Translations under genes and position numbers: made by a program
Shown: positions 26,335 to 34,926 of the stretch, piece by piece
Layout of the letters: each line of letters opens with the position of its first letter
How positions within the stretch are numbered: position 1 is the first letter of the stretch
From: Thalassobacillus devorans
GTDB taxonomy: Bacteria; Bacillota; Bacilli; Bacillales; Halobacillaceae
Assembly: GCF_900176565.1 (NCBI RefSeq)
Contig: NZ_FXEH01000006.1
Location: 1,240,001-1,304,000 of the forward strand
Direction: 5' to 3'
Length of the DNA: 64,000 bases
Notes under the pieces: generated by a model
The model's input: the letters and a program-made list of their open reading frames with translations, nothing else
What the model was told of the DNA's origin: nothing
Database searches by the model: none

Positions 26335-26415
26335 TTATTCTGATACCAAATCTGCTGTAATGATCAAGGCTATAAAACCACTTAGAATTAAACCAAACAA
26401 AACACTGCTGAGCAT
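26335..26415 (-). CDS. 26-residue membrane peptide
   Basis: An open frame of 26 residues (MLSSVLFGLILSGFIALIIT then ADLVSE). GGGGGAAGAT lies about 6 nt before the ATG and a strong terminator follows the stop. The peptide is one hydrophobic helix with a short acidic tail. Too short for homology calls by eye. The tight RBS-ORF-terminator arrangement is the main support; it could also be a small RNA. Confidence 0.5.
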   Translation of the reverse strand: MLSSVLFGLILSGFIALIITADLVSE

Positions 26416-26595
26416 GTTATCTTCCCCCTATTGAAAATATTCATGTAGCTACTTAAAGTATAAGGTGAATATCTTCATAACAAACGTAGGGAATGTGGCA
26501 ATTCTTTGAATCTTGTTGGGACAAAGGGAACTAATTCAGCAAAGTATTTCCCGGGCAAGCGCAAAAACAGACGTCTTTCGCTATACGGAGATCCG

Positions 26596-26844
26596 TTAAT
26601 TGACACTATATAGCGAAATTAGTTGATATTTGCAAGTAGTCTGTTGATTTTTGAAAATCAATTCGACAACTTTCCCGCTTCCGATCAAATCCGCATCCGG
26701 ATGGCGCTTGATTTCGATTATTTCCTCCATGGGAAATATTTTATAACCCTCGAAAGTGATCTCAAATATATTATCCTCTGCATTGATCCGTTTTTCCTGG
26801 CCTTCCGTAATCATTTTCCATTCCATTGAAAATGGTGTAGACAT
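26596..26844 (-). CDS. small conserved protein (DUF2584-like)
   Basis: An 82-residue soluble protein (MSTPFSMEWKMITEGQEKRI at the start, CKYQLISLYSVN at the end), in the pattern of the DUF2584 family of Bacillaceae; mainly beta strands. GGAGG lies 8 nt before the ATG. Function unknown. Confidence 0.7.
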   Translation of the reverse strand: MSTPFSMEWKMITEGQEKRINAEDNIFEITFEGYKIFPMEEIIEIKRHPDADLIGSGKVVELIFKNQQTTCKYQLISLYSVN

Positions 26845-26906
26845 GGCTAAACCTCCGCTCTTCTTTACTTTTATCCTATTTAATTACAAAGAGAATTACA
26901 AGCATC

Positions 26907-27263
26907 TTAGTGGTAGCGGCGATAATTTTTTTCAGGAAGTTCGAATAACCGTGCTTCAAAAGGAAAGGAAACTCCGTGTTTGGTGAGTATCTTTTTATTA
27001 GATTCAAACAGATAGCCATATTTTTCCTGCTTATTTGAGGAAGCATCCAGCAGATGGATAATCGTCTGAAGCGCAATCGTCATTTCAATGATGTCAGCCT
27101 GATCCTTGACATCCAAATCTGGCAAGTGAAAAATATCAGTGTTTCCTAATTGTCTTAAATAAGATGTAGAAAGATAACATGGTAATATTTCGTCTTGAAA
27201 TTGTCCCCATAGCCCATGTAACTCTTCCACCTGAGCTGTCGTTGGTGCATTAATAACTTTCAT
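26907..27263 (-). CDS. yhcU: YhcU-like protein (DUF5365)
   Basis: A 118-residue soluble protein matching B. subtilis YhcU in overall pattern: MKVINAPTTAQVEELH at the start, a central ALQTIIHLLDA helix and a final NKKILTKHGVSFPFEARLF. Function unknown. The start MKVIN is preferred because GAGAGGG precedes it; a longer frame begins 33 bases upstream. Confidence 0.75.
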   Translation of the reverse strand: MKVINAPTTAQVEELHGLWGQFQDEILPCYLSTSYLRQLGNTDIFHLPDLDVKDQADIIEMTIALQTIIHLLDASSNKQEKYGYLFESNKKILTKHGVSFPFEARLFELPEKNYRRYH

Positions 27264-27337
27264 GTGAAACGCCCTCTCTGCTTCTAACATGTGCATTTAA
27301 TAATATAACATGAGAGAAACATAGTTTTAAAAAGTAA

Positions 27338-30300
27338 TTAATGGAATACAAACTGTACCGTTGAGCCTTCCGGACTTGGTGAAATATGGAGCTTCGCTTT
27401 AATTTCCTCTTTCAATTGGGGAACATGGGAAATGATCCCAAGCATACGGTTGCCGTCCTGCAAATCTTTCAGACAGCCGATCGCTTGCTCTAACGATAAA
27501 TCATCAAGGGTGCCGAAGCCTTCATCGATGAACAGAGTATCCAGCTGCACGCCTCCTGCATGAGCCTGGACGACATCAGCCATTCCTAAGGCAAGGCTCA
27601 ATGCTGCCTTGAATCCCTCACCACCTGAAAGTGTTCGGACCGAACGCTGCAGCCCTGTGTGATGATCCATAACTTCCAAATCAAGACCACTCTGGGCTCC
27701 ACGTTTTGCGACCTGGTCACTTCTGATCAGCTGGTAGCGATGATCAGTCATTTGATCGAAGCGGATGTTTGCCTGCATAAGAATCTCATCTAAGAATGCA
27801 GAAAGAACGTACCGTTCAAAGGATAGACGCAAGTGATTTTCTCCTCTGGCTAAATCGGCAAGTTCACCAATATCATAATAATCGTTCAGCAATTGCTCCT
27901 GTTCCTTATATAACGACTCCACCGCTGTTTGAACGTCCTGAATCATTTTAAGATGCAGTTCGGCTTCGTTTTTACGCGAAGCGAGTACTTCTTTCACTTT
28001 CTCTTCCTGCTCGAGCTTTGCTTGTAATGATTCTATTTCAGGTTCTTCCTTGTCTTTCAAGTGTGCTTCCAGTTCCGCGGTCTGCTCTCCATTCGTGACC
28101 AGCTTCTGCTTGTACTGTTCCAGTTTATATTTTAATTTTTCCCAGTCTTCCTTAGGAAGCTTAACCGCCTGGTAGGCTTCTAAACTGGCAAAATCGTACT
28201 TGGTTAGCTGTTCCTCTAACTTCTCCTGCCATTTTGCGACCATCTGTCTGCTTTCTTCTGTATAATTGGTAAGCTCAGAAACTTCCACTTCCAGCTTTTG
28301 CAGTTGTTCTTTCTTCTTTTCAAACCGTTCTTTTACTTCTTCCCATTCTGCTACAGCCTGGTGATAATCCCGTTCCATACGGGCAATCGTTTCTTTCATT
28401 TGCCCTAAACCGTCCAGGGTGGTGTTCATTCCTTCACTCAACTGTTCGATCCATGTTTCTGTTTTCACGAAACTGTTCTCAAGCTGATTGTATTGTTCCC
28501 GCTCAGCTTCCAGTTCGCTTTGATAGGCTTCCAGCTGATTATCCAACCGCTTCGCTTTTTCATTTGCATCAGCTATTTCTTTCAGTTTGGCCTCTATTTC
28601 CGTTATTTTCTGTTGATACATAGCCATCGCTTCTGCCTGTTTTTGCTGTACTTTCTTAATCGTTTCCTCCTGAAGGTCAGGAACATGTTCAGCGACTTCT
28701 TCATGAACCGCTACGAGTAACTGTTTTTGTGATTGTCCTTCCGCCTTCAGTTGTATATTTTGCTCTTCCTCTTTCTTGACAGCTTCTTCAGCCTGCCGGT
28801 ACTTTTCCTGTAACTGCTCGACAACCTCCAGGGATGAAGTTCCCTGGCTGGATGCCCCAGCCGGAGAAGGATGGTGTTCAGAACCGCACACCGGGCAGGG
28901 TTCTCCTGCTTCAAGGGAACTCGCTAACAGGAAAGCGTGCTGCTGATTCAATTCTTTTTGCTTTTCATCCAGCTGGTTCTTCATATGCTCGGCTTCCGAA
29001 ACCTTTTTATCGTATTGCCGTCTGAAATCCCGGTACCTGTTTCGCATCTTCAAGATGTCTTCATTAACTTTGACTAATTTTTCGATTCTATTTTGAATGG
29101 TTTTTTGTTCCTGAAAATCCTGCTTCCACTGATAATAAGCTTTATTCCATTCACTTTCCCGCTTAAGCATCCCCTGGAGCTCTGTCCTTTCCCGTTTGTT
29201 CGCTTCAACTGCATGCTTCAGCTTTTGAATAGCTTGAGATTTTCCTTCCAGCTGCTTTCTGGCCTTTTCTTTCTCTTCGTGAAGGACTTTCAGTTTGTTA
29301 AGTTTCTCCAGCTCCTCTTTGTTTCGTTTGATATCTTCCTTTAACCGCTCCCGCTCTGGTTCTTTTTCTGATTCTTGTTCATATGTTTTCTGAAGTTTGA
29401 CGAACTGTTCGCGGTTTTCAGCAAGATAAGTCTGTTTTTGTTCTAACTGTGCTTTCAAGCGTTCATAATCCTGCTGCCGGCTCTTCCATTGCTCCTCGAC
29501 CGGTATCACTTCCATCGCATTTTCAGCTTGCGACAGTTTTTCTTTCACTTTTTCCATTTCCGGCTGTTGCTGCATCAATGCTTGTTTTTCTTCCTGGTAT
29601 TTTTTCAACCTCGAAAAACCTTCCTGCAACTGCTTGGCCTGGTAAAAGGACTCCTGCGTCTTTTTTAACTTGACGTTTTGTTTTGTCAGCTGCTCCTCCA
29701 CGTGCTGTAGGGAACTCTGCCCCTGTTTTTCTTTTTGTTCCAGCATTGTCAAGATCTCTTTCGGATCTTCTAACGTATCAACATCTTCATCTTCGTCCCA
29801 GGTAACTTTAGTTGTCTCTTGTTTGATCTTCCATTGATACTGGCTTATCTCTTCTTTTAATTGCCTGGAGTGCTGTTTAAGCTCCTCCGTGACTCTTTCA
29901 TAAAAATGGGTATGGAAAATGCGTTGGAGTATTTCTTCCCGTTCTTTACTGTTCTCTGAAATAAGTTTTCGAAATTCTCCCTGTGGAATCATGATCATTT
30001 TACGAAATTGCTCATAATCGAGGCTGATCATCTCTTCCAGCGTTTCATTCACTTCTTTAATACGAGAAGCTGCTAATATTTCTTTTTCTCCATCAAGCAG
30101 ATACAATTCTGCTTTTGCAGGATCCTCGGTAAACCCCTCACCTCTCGCTTTTTTCTTCGGCTGTTTCGGTGTTCGGATAACACGATAGGTTTTCCCTCTC
30201 AGTTCAAACACAAATTCAACACTTGTCTGTTCATCCGGTTCAGCAAAGTGACTGCGCAAGGTATCCTGATCCCGATCGCTGCCACTTGCTTTTCCGTATA

Positions 30301-30454
30301 ATGCAAAGCACATAGCATCAAATATCGTCGTTTTTCCCGCTCCAGTCGGACCAGTTACTAAAAATATCGATTCTTCCCCGAGTCTGCTGAAATCGATATG
30401 CTGTCTCCCACGATAAGGTCCGAATGCGGTAACAGTTAATGTAATAGCTTTCAT
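27338..30454 (-). CDS. sbcC: DNA double-strand-break repair ATPase SbcC
   Basis: A 1038-residue SMC/Rad50-type ATPase, partner of SbcD in processing hairpins and DNA ends. Walker A GPTGAGKT at 35-42; two long coiled-coil arms rich in Glu, Lys and Gln; the zinc hook CPVC at about 519 in the centre; ABC signature LSGGEGFKAALSLALG near 945 and Walker B DTLFIDEGFGTLD near 975. One base separates it from the sbcD stop, so the two are coupled. Length agrees with the family. Confidence 0.96.
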   Translation of the reverse strand: MKAITLTVTAFGPYRGRQHIDFSRLGEESIFLVTGPTGAGKTTIFDAMCFALYGKASGSDRDQDTLRSHFAEPDEQTSVEFVFELRGKTYRVIRTPKQPKKKARGEGFTEDPAKAELYLLDGEKEILAASRIKEVNETLEEMISLDYEQFRKMIMIPQGEFRKLISENSKEREEILQRIFHTHFYERVTEELKQHSRQLKEEISQYQWKIKQETTKVTWDEDEDVDTLEDPKEILTMLEQKEKQGQSSLQHVEEQLTKQNVKLKKTQESFYQAKQLQEGFSRLKKYQEEKQALMQQQPEMEKVKEKLSQAENAMEVIPVEEQWKSRQQDYERLKAQLEQKQTYLAENREQFVKLQKTYEQESEKEPERERLKEDIKRNKEELEKLNKLKVLHEEKEKARKQLEGKSQAIQKLKHAVEANKRERTELQGMLKRESEWNKAYYQWKQDFQEQKTIQNRIEKLVKVNEDILKMRNRYRDFRRQYDKKVSEAEHMKNQLDEKQKELNQQHAFLLASSLEAGEPCPVCGSEHHPSPAGASSQGTSSLEVVEQLQEKYRQAEEAVKKEEEQNIQLKAEGQSQKQLLVAVHEEVAEHVPDLQEETIKKVQQKQAEAMAMYQQKITEIEAKLKEIADANEKAKRLDNQLEAYQSELEAEREQYNQLENSFVKTETWIEQLSEGMNTTLDGLGQMKETIARMERDYHQAVAEWEEVKERFEKKKEQLQKLEVEVSELTNYTEESRQMVAKWQEKLEEQLTKYDFASLEAYQAVKLPKEDWEKLKYKLEQYKQKLVTNGEQTAELEAHLKDKEEPEIESLQAKLEQEEKVKEVLASRKNEAELHLKMIQDVQTAVESLYKEQEQLLNDYYDIGELADLARGENHLRLSFERYVLSAFLDEILMQANIRFDQMTDHRYQLIRSDQVAKRGAQSGLDLEVMDHHTGLQRSVRTLSGGEGFKAALSLALGMADVVQAHAGGVQLDTLFIDEGFGTLDDLSLEQAIGCLKDLQDGNRMLGIISHVPQLKEEIKAKLHISPSPEGSTVQFVFH

Positions 30455-30455
30455 G

Positions 30456-31607
30456 TCATTTCACCCGCTCTTCAGTCATTAATTTATTGATGACTTGTTC
30501 AATATGCCGGCTCCGTTTTTCAGGGATAGCGTCCCCTTTCATTTCTTCATAAAAGGAAGCAAATAAATCCGTATGAGACATTTCCTGACGTTCTTTGATT
30601 TTTGTGAGATCCTGTAGCTTTTTTTGTGAGGAGAGCATATTCCGTTCGAGTCGTAATATATTTGGGTATTTCCTCCGTAACTTCCCCATCGGATCCACTA
30701 ACTGACCGTCATCCAGCAATTTCACATGAAGATAATTTTCCGGATGAGCAGGCAAATCCTGATTCAAAAAGTCATCCAGGTAGCCTTCTACAACTTCAAG
30801 GTCCCGTCGTGGTTTTAGGGGCACTTGTCTGAAGGTGGTATCTTCACCGGTCAGGTCTACAATTGTGACACCCTTTCGGTGGTTCGCTTCAGAAAAAGAA
30901 TACTTTAAGATGGACCCACTGTAACGAATATGTTCGGACCTTACCCGTTGTGGCTGATGCAAATGCCCTAATGCCACGTAGGAAAAATCCTCAAACAGTT
31001 CTGCATCGATATATGGACTCCCGCCTATCATCGATAACCTTTCTTCCGATTCTGTTTCCATTCCACCGGCTAAAAAGGAATGACCGACCCACACATGGCG
31101 CTCTGACATATCATGATTCGATTTTATATGTTCAATCATCCGTTCCGCAGCCTGGTGATGAGATTGGACGCGATCATCGTCAAAAAACTGTCTTACTTCC
31201 GCCGGTTCCAAATAAGGGACCAGATGAAAATGGACCGGCCCATGTTCGTCGTGCAACGTGACAGGTTGAAATTCACCTTTTAATTTTGTATCTAAATATA
31301 ATTGCTGAGACCGGAATAACTGACTGCCGAACTCCAGTCTATCCGGACTATCATGGTTTCCTGAAATCGCTAATACCGGGATTTTTTTATCGATTACCAA
31401 TCCCGTCAAAACATCATTCAACAATTCAACCGCTTCTCTTGGAGGGATCGAACGATCATATAAATCGCCTGCGATAATGATTGCATCCGGCTGCTCGTCA
31501 TCTACTATCTTCATAAATTCTTGTAAAATATAGCGCTGGTCCTCCGTCATATGTACACTGTTGACAATTTTACCAAGATGCCAGTCTGCGGTATGTAATA
31601 GTTTCAT
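30456..31607 (-). CDS. sbcD: exonuclease subunit SbcD
   Basis: A 383-residue Mre11-type metallophosphoesterase, nuclease partner of SbcC. Metal-binding motifs: HTADWHLGK (5-13), IAGDLYDRSIPP (about 47), AISGNHDSPDRL (about 82), VGHSFLAGG (about 173) and ALGHLHQPQ (about 217). It is the first gene of the sbcDC unit. AddAB, which neighbours sbcDC in B. subtilis, is not present here. Confidence 0.96.
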   Translation of the reverse strand: MKLLHTADWHLGKIVNSVHMTEDQRYILQEFMKIVDDEQPDAIIIAGDLYDRSIPPREAVELLNDVLTGLVIDKKIPVLAISGNHDSPDRLEFGSQLFRSQQLYLDTKLKGEFQPVTLHDEHGPVHFHLVPYLEPAEVRQFFDDDRVQSHHQAAERMIEHIKSNHDMSERHVWVGHSFLAGGMETESEERLSMIGGSPYIDAELFEDFSYVALGHLHQPQRVRSEHIRYSGSILKYSFSEANHRKGVTIVDLTGEDTTFRQVPLKPRRDLEVVEGYLDDFLNQDLPAHPENYLHVKLLDDGQLVDPMGKLRRKYPNILRLERNMLSSQKKLQDLTKIKERQEMSHTDLFASFYEEMKGDAIPEKRSRHIEQVINKLMTEERVK

Positions 31608-31757
31608 TGAATACCCTCACTTTCATACTTGAATACACTGTTCATAGTATAAGCTTATTATACACGAACGTGGGTTCCGTTACGAACAACAGGGAAATGT
31701 TACCTGTTGGTAAAATGAAAAACCGCACAACCAGCCAGCTGCACGATTCCATTTTAA

Positions 31758-31979
31758 CTATTCTTTTTCATCCACTTGATAAGACTCCCATAACCGATCA
31801 AAAACGCTAAGTGCTTCTGGGAATGGAGCATTCCATTCCAGATAGTCACTAACTTCATGATAAGATGTAGATTGCTTAGGAAAACTATGATCCTCAAACA
31901 TCCAGTCTGCCAATTCTTTTTCGTGATCTTGCTGCTTGTTCCCTCTGAATCGCATCATATAATGGTAAAATGAACGCAC
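31758..31979 (-). CDS. yozE: YozE family protein (UPF0346)
   Basis: A 73-residue small soluble protein. The start SFYHYMMRFRG and the ending ALSVFDRLWESYQ, with SYHEVSDYLE in the middle, are the YozE signature; the fold is a small helical SAM-like domain. Role unknown. The start is GTG with AAGGGGG upstream. Confidence 0.88.
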   Translation of the reverse strand: MRSFYHYMMRFRGNKQQDHEKELADWMFEDHSFPKQSTSYHEVSDYLEWNAPFPEALSVFDRLWESYQVDEKE

Positions 31980-32129
31980 CCAAAGCTCCCCCTTACTTCA
32001 TACGAACTATTGTATAAGTTTTATCATGGTTTTTCGTTAAAATCAATGAATTAGTGATAAACCTCACTTCCAGACCTAAAGTATGCTGGTATTATATAGA
32101 TGTGCAAGTGATGATCCTTTGTTTGTGAC
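31980..32129 (+). ncRNA. possible small RNA ahead of an orphan terminator
   Basis: No plus-strand gene precedes the plus-strand terminator at 32130-32168. A weak -10-like TATTAT lies at 32090-32095, without a good -35 box. If transcribed from there, the RNA would be about 65 nt. A small RNA or an unrecognised short peptide are both possible; the evidence is only positional. Confidence 0.25.
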
Positions 32130-32168
32130 TTGGCCTTGACTATAAAAACAGTTGAGGTCTTTTTTTTT
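32130..32168 (+). terminator. orphan plus-strand terminator
   Basis: GGCCTTGACT pairs with AGTTGAGGTC (including G-U pairs) around a loop of 7 nt, followed by nine T. There is no plus-strand gene upstream to terminate. Confidence 0.7.
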
Positions 32169-32218
32169 GAAAAATTACAGCCCTTTAGCTCCTGCATGCT
32201 TAGACTATATCGCTACAT

Positions 32219-32252
32219 AAAAACCCGCTGTCACAGAGGACAGCGGGTTTAT
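32219..32252 (-). terminator. terminator of the tat operon
   Basis: AAACCCGCTGTC and GACAGCGGGTTT pair perfectly around a 6-nt loop, next to the tatC stop. The minus strand continues with TTTT. Confidence 0.9.
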
Positions 32253-32254
32253 TG

Positions 32255-33031
32255 TCAGCTTCCATACTCATCATCTTCGAAATCCTGCTCCATAAATTCG
32301 CGGTGATGCTTTAATTTTTTGCGATACACGACACGAGAGAGAATGATACTCACTTCGTATAAGATAATCAGTGGAACGGCTGTCACCAGCTGTAAAATAA
32401 AATCAGGTGGTGAAATCATGGTACCTATGATGATCAATACAAAATACGCATACTTTCTGATTTTCACTAACATAACAGGGTTGATCACGCCCAGGCTTGT
32501 CAAGAACATTGTGATGATAGGTATTTCAAATAAAATAGCAAACGGGATGGTCACCCGGAACAAAAACTTGAAATAACGATCGACCGTGAAAATTTCATTG
32601 AACATTCCATCATTCAAGGATAACAAGAACGGAAGTATCAATTGGATAAAAATGACATAACCGAAAGTCAATCCAGCTAAAAATAACAAAAATATAGCCG
32701 GGATATAAGAAAGAGAAACCTTTGTCTCTTTCGGTGTCAAAGCCGGTTTTACAAATAGCCAGATTTGCAGGCTGAGAATTGGCAGTGTACCGATCAAAGC
32801 AACGATACTTGCCATGGAGAAATAAATCCAGATGATCTCCCCAGGGCTCGTTACATGTAAGTCGAATGCGAGATCACTGACAAAGAACTCATAAATATCT
32901 TTAATAAAAATGAATCCAGTAATAAAAAAGGCCACAAAGGAGACAAGGGTCCAAATGATCCGCTTTCTCAGTTCTGTTAAATGGTCTGTCAAATTCATTT
33001 CGACGTCTTCTATTTGTTTCTGTTTTTTCAA
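32255..33031 (-). CDS. tatC: twin-arginine translocase subunit TatC
   Basis: The six-helix core receptor of the Tat pathway that exports folded proteins. Seen: HLTELRKRI at the N-terminus (binds the twin-arginine signal), FVKPALTPKE, and SPPDFILQLVTAVPL near the last helices. A longer frame begins at 33055, but GGGAGG is placed 8 nt before a TTG at 33031, giving 258 residues, close to B. subtilis TatC proteins. The C-terminus is long and acidic (EQDFEDDEYGS). It follows two tatA genes on the same strand. Confidence 0.93.
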   Translation of the reverse strand: MKKQKQIEDVEMNLTDHLTELRKRIIWTLVSFVAFFITGFIFIKDIYEFFVSDLAFDLHVTSPGEIIWIYFSMASIVALIGTLPILSLQIWLFVKPALTPKETKVSLSYIPAIFLLFLAGLTFGYVIFIQLILPFLLSLNDGMFNEIFTVDRYFKFLFRVTIPFAILFEIPIITMFLTSLGVINPVMLVKIRKYAYFVLIIIGTMISPPDFILQLVTAVPLIILYEVSIILSRVVYRKKLKHHREFMEQDFEDDEYGS

Positions 33032-33215
33032 CCTCAACACCTCCCGCTGCACCATTCCAGTTTAAAGCTCAAGCGTTATGTACTCATGCTCGTTTGACGT
33101 GCCGGCATAACCTGCATCTTGCAGGGGGCCGTCAAGCATATGCAAATGTAAAACTTCCTATCCCACAAGTAAAGAAGATGCAAGGTCGCCCCTTACACCT
33201 TCCTGGTATTCATTG

Positions 33216-33404
33216 TTATTTGTTATCATTTTTATCGTCCGACTTTTTATCATCATCCGACATCATATCATTGGTGGCTTTCTTGAACTCTTTTAAGGAA
33301 CTGCCTACAGCTTTACCTATTTCAGGAAGCTTGGACGGGCCGAAGATGACTAAAGCAATGACTAGTATCAAAATCAAACCAGGAACGCCGATGTTACTGA
33401 ACAT
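33216..33404 (-). CDS. tatA: TatA-type twin-arginine translocase subunit (second copy)
   Basis: A 62-residue single-helix subunit: [19 protein letters not shown], then [20 protein letters not shown] amphipathic helix and an acidic Asp/Lys tail. TatA oligomers form the pore. The start is placed at MFSNIG with AGAGGTGA upstream. It is almost identical to the next upstream tatA in the membrane and hinge parts, differing in the tail. Confidence 0.95.
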   Translation of the reverse strand: MFSNIGVPGLILILVIALVIFGPSKLPEIGKAVGSSLKEFKKATNDMMSDDDKKSDDKNDNK

Positions 33405-33425
33405 AACTATCACCTCTAAGAGAGA

Positions 33426-33641
33426 TTATTTATTCGATGATTGCTGATCATCCGTGAACGCTTGTTTTACTTCTTTGACATCACCGGCTACATCGCCTGT
33501 CATGTCTTTCGCTGACTTTTTAAATTCACTTAAAGTCTGGCCAGCAGCTTTACCTATTTCAGGAAGTTTTGATGGGCCGAAAATAACCAATGCAATGACT
33601 AAAATCAAAATCAACCCAGGTACACCGATACTTGTTAACAT
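33426..33641 (-). CDS. tatA: TatA-type twin-arginine translocase subunit (first copy)
   Basis: A 71-residue subunit with [36 protein letters not shown] and a longer tail containing [13 protein letters not shown]. Start at MLTSIG with AAGGATGGTGAAAGG upstream; another ATG lies 9 nt before. The gap to the second tatA is only 21 nt, so tatA-tatA-tatC form one operon. This is a tandem duplication of the helix-hinge module. Confidence 0.95.
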   Translation of the reverse strand: MLTSIGVPGLILILVIALVIFGPSKLPEIGKAAGQTLSEFKKSAKDMTGDVAGDVKEVKQAFTDDQQSSNK

Positions 33642-33821
33642 TCCTTTCACCATCCTTCCCAAAATAGATTACAAGATAGAAACGATTTATCATGGTCCCA
33701 TTATAACGGTTCCGCACTTGAAATACTGTAGTTTTTTCACTGTTGTCATAAAATGTTCGATTGTTTAAGCGAATCTTGTCTCAAGCAACTACATTCTACC
33801 ACGGATTACGGTCCATGTCCT

Positions 33822-34421
33822 TTAACTCTTAATTATTTTTACAATTTCTTGAGCTTTCTCATAGTCCTTTGGATCGTTCATATTAAAAAAGTGCCTCTCC
33901 AGTTCAACCGTATCGATGGATGGAAACTGGTCGACGAACACCGTATCCGTTTCGTTGAATAACGCCTTCATGCTTCTCTTGCCTTGATTTAAAAGCTCCC
34001 CGGCTTTCTTATAAACTTCGACTGAGTAAACGCCTGACATCGGGTGGAACTTTCCATTGAAAACGGGGATGGCAATATCATGGCCCACCACCTGTTGTTT
34101 TAAAACTTCATAGACAGCCGGAGAAAGGAAAGGAGTATCGCAGGCGGATAACAGATAATAATCAGAAGGAAGATAGTGGATCGCAGCATGCAGTCCCGCC
34201 ATCGGCCCTTCTCCCTTAAATACATCAGGATAAGAAGGAATATCCACAAAAGCAAAGCGTTCCTTCTGATTAGTGATGATTGCCCTCTGATCTGTTACCA
34301 TGCTAAGTTTCTCGTCCACCCATTGGATTGTCTTGAAGCCTCCTAGCTCAAGCAGCGCTTTATCGGTTCCCATCCTGCTTGACTGCCCGCCGGCTAATAA
34401 GACCCCACAATAGTCTGTCAT
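33822..34421 (-). CDS. mobA: molybdenum cofactor guanylyltransferase MobA
   Basis: A 199-residue nucleotidyltransferase that attaches GMP to molybdopterin. Signature LLAGGQSSRMGTDKALLEL is near 8-26; EGPMAGLHAA near 70 and SACDTPFLSP near 92 are also typical. It overlaps the dfrA stop by 4 bp (ATGA), so it is translated with the folate genes. No other molybdenum genes are in the window. Confidence 0.9.
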   Translation of the reverse strand: MTDYCGVLLAGGQSSRMGTDKALLELGGFKTIQWVDEKLSMVTDQRAIITNQKERFAFVDIPSYPDVFKGEGPMAGLHAAIHYLPSDYYLLSACDTPFLSPAVYEVLKQQVVGHDIAIPVFNGKFHPMSGVYSVEVYKKAGELLNQGKRSMKALFNETDTVFVDQFPSIDTVELERHFFNMNDPKDYEKAQEIVKIIKS

Positions 34422-34912
34422 TTGTTCACCCGATCATACGTACGGAAATAATAATTATACGGATTTTTCTCATCCTTGACACCTTTTTCTTCATGCGTCA
34501 ATTCCCACTCATCTTCTTTATACTCTGGGAAGTAGGTATCTCCTTGAAAAGTTTCATCAATATAGGTCATATACATACGATCCGCTTGATCAAGAATCTG
34601 TTCAAACAATACACTACCGCCAATAACGAACCACTCAGTTTCAGGGTTTTCTTCATTCCACCTCAGTATTTCGCTCATATCATGAATGATTTTACACCCT
34701 GGCTGCTGATAGGACTCATCTTTTGTCAGTATGACATTCTCTCTTTTCGGTAATGGGCGATTGAAGGATTCATAGGTTTTTCTTCCCATTATAATGGTAT
34801 GGCCGATTGTTTTTTCTTTAAAGAATTTCAAATCATTAGGTAAATGCCACGGGAGGTCATTGTCCTTCCCCATAACCCGATTCCTATCCATTGCAAATAG
34901 TAGTGATATCAT
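34418..34912 (-). CDS. dfrA: dihydrofolate reductase
   Basis: A 164-residue enzyme that regenerates tetrahydrofolate for thymidylate and one-carbon metabolism. Seen: MISLLFAMDRNRVMGKDNDL, LPWHLPNDLKFFKEKT with the active-site acidic residue (Asp27 region), IIMGRKTYESF, and VIGGSVLFEQ. It lies 14 nt after thyA, the usual partner, whose product dihydrofolate is its substrate. Confidence 0.96.
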   Translation of the reverse strand: MISLLFAMDRNRVMGKDNDLPWHLPNDLKFFKEKTIGHTIIMGRKTYESFNRPLPKRENVILTKDESYQQPGCKIIHDMSEILRWNEENPETEWFVIGGSVLFEQILDQADRMYMTYIDETFQGDTYFPEYKEDEWELTHEEKGVKDEKNPYNYYFRTYDRVNK

Positions 34913-34926
34913 TTCAGTGCTCCCTT

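Noticed and set aside
32255-33055. TatC start at 33055
   Set aside because: Only a weak site precedes this ATG; a TTG at 33031 has GGGAGG at the right spacing. The choice is not certain.
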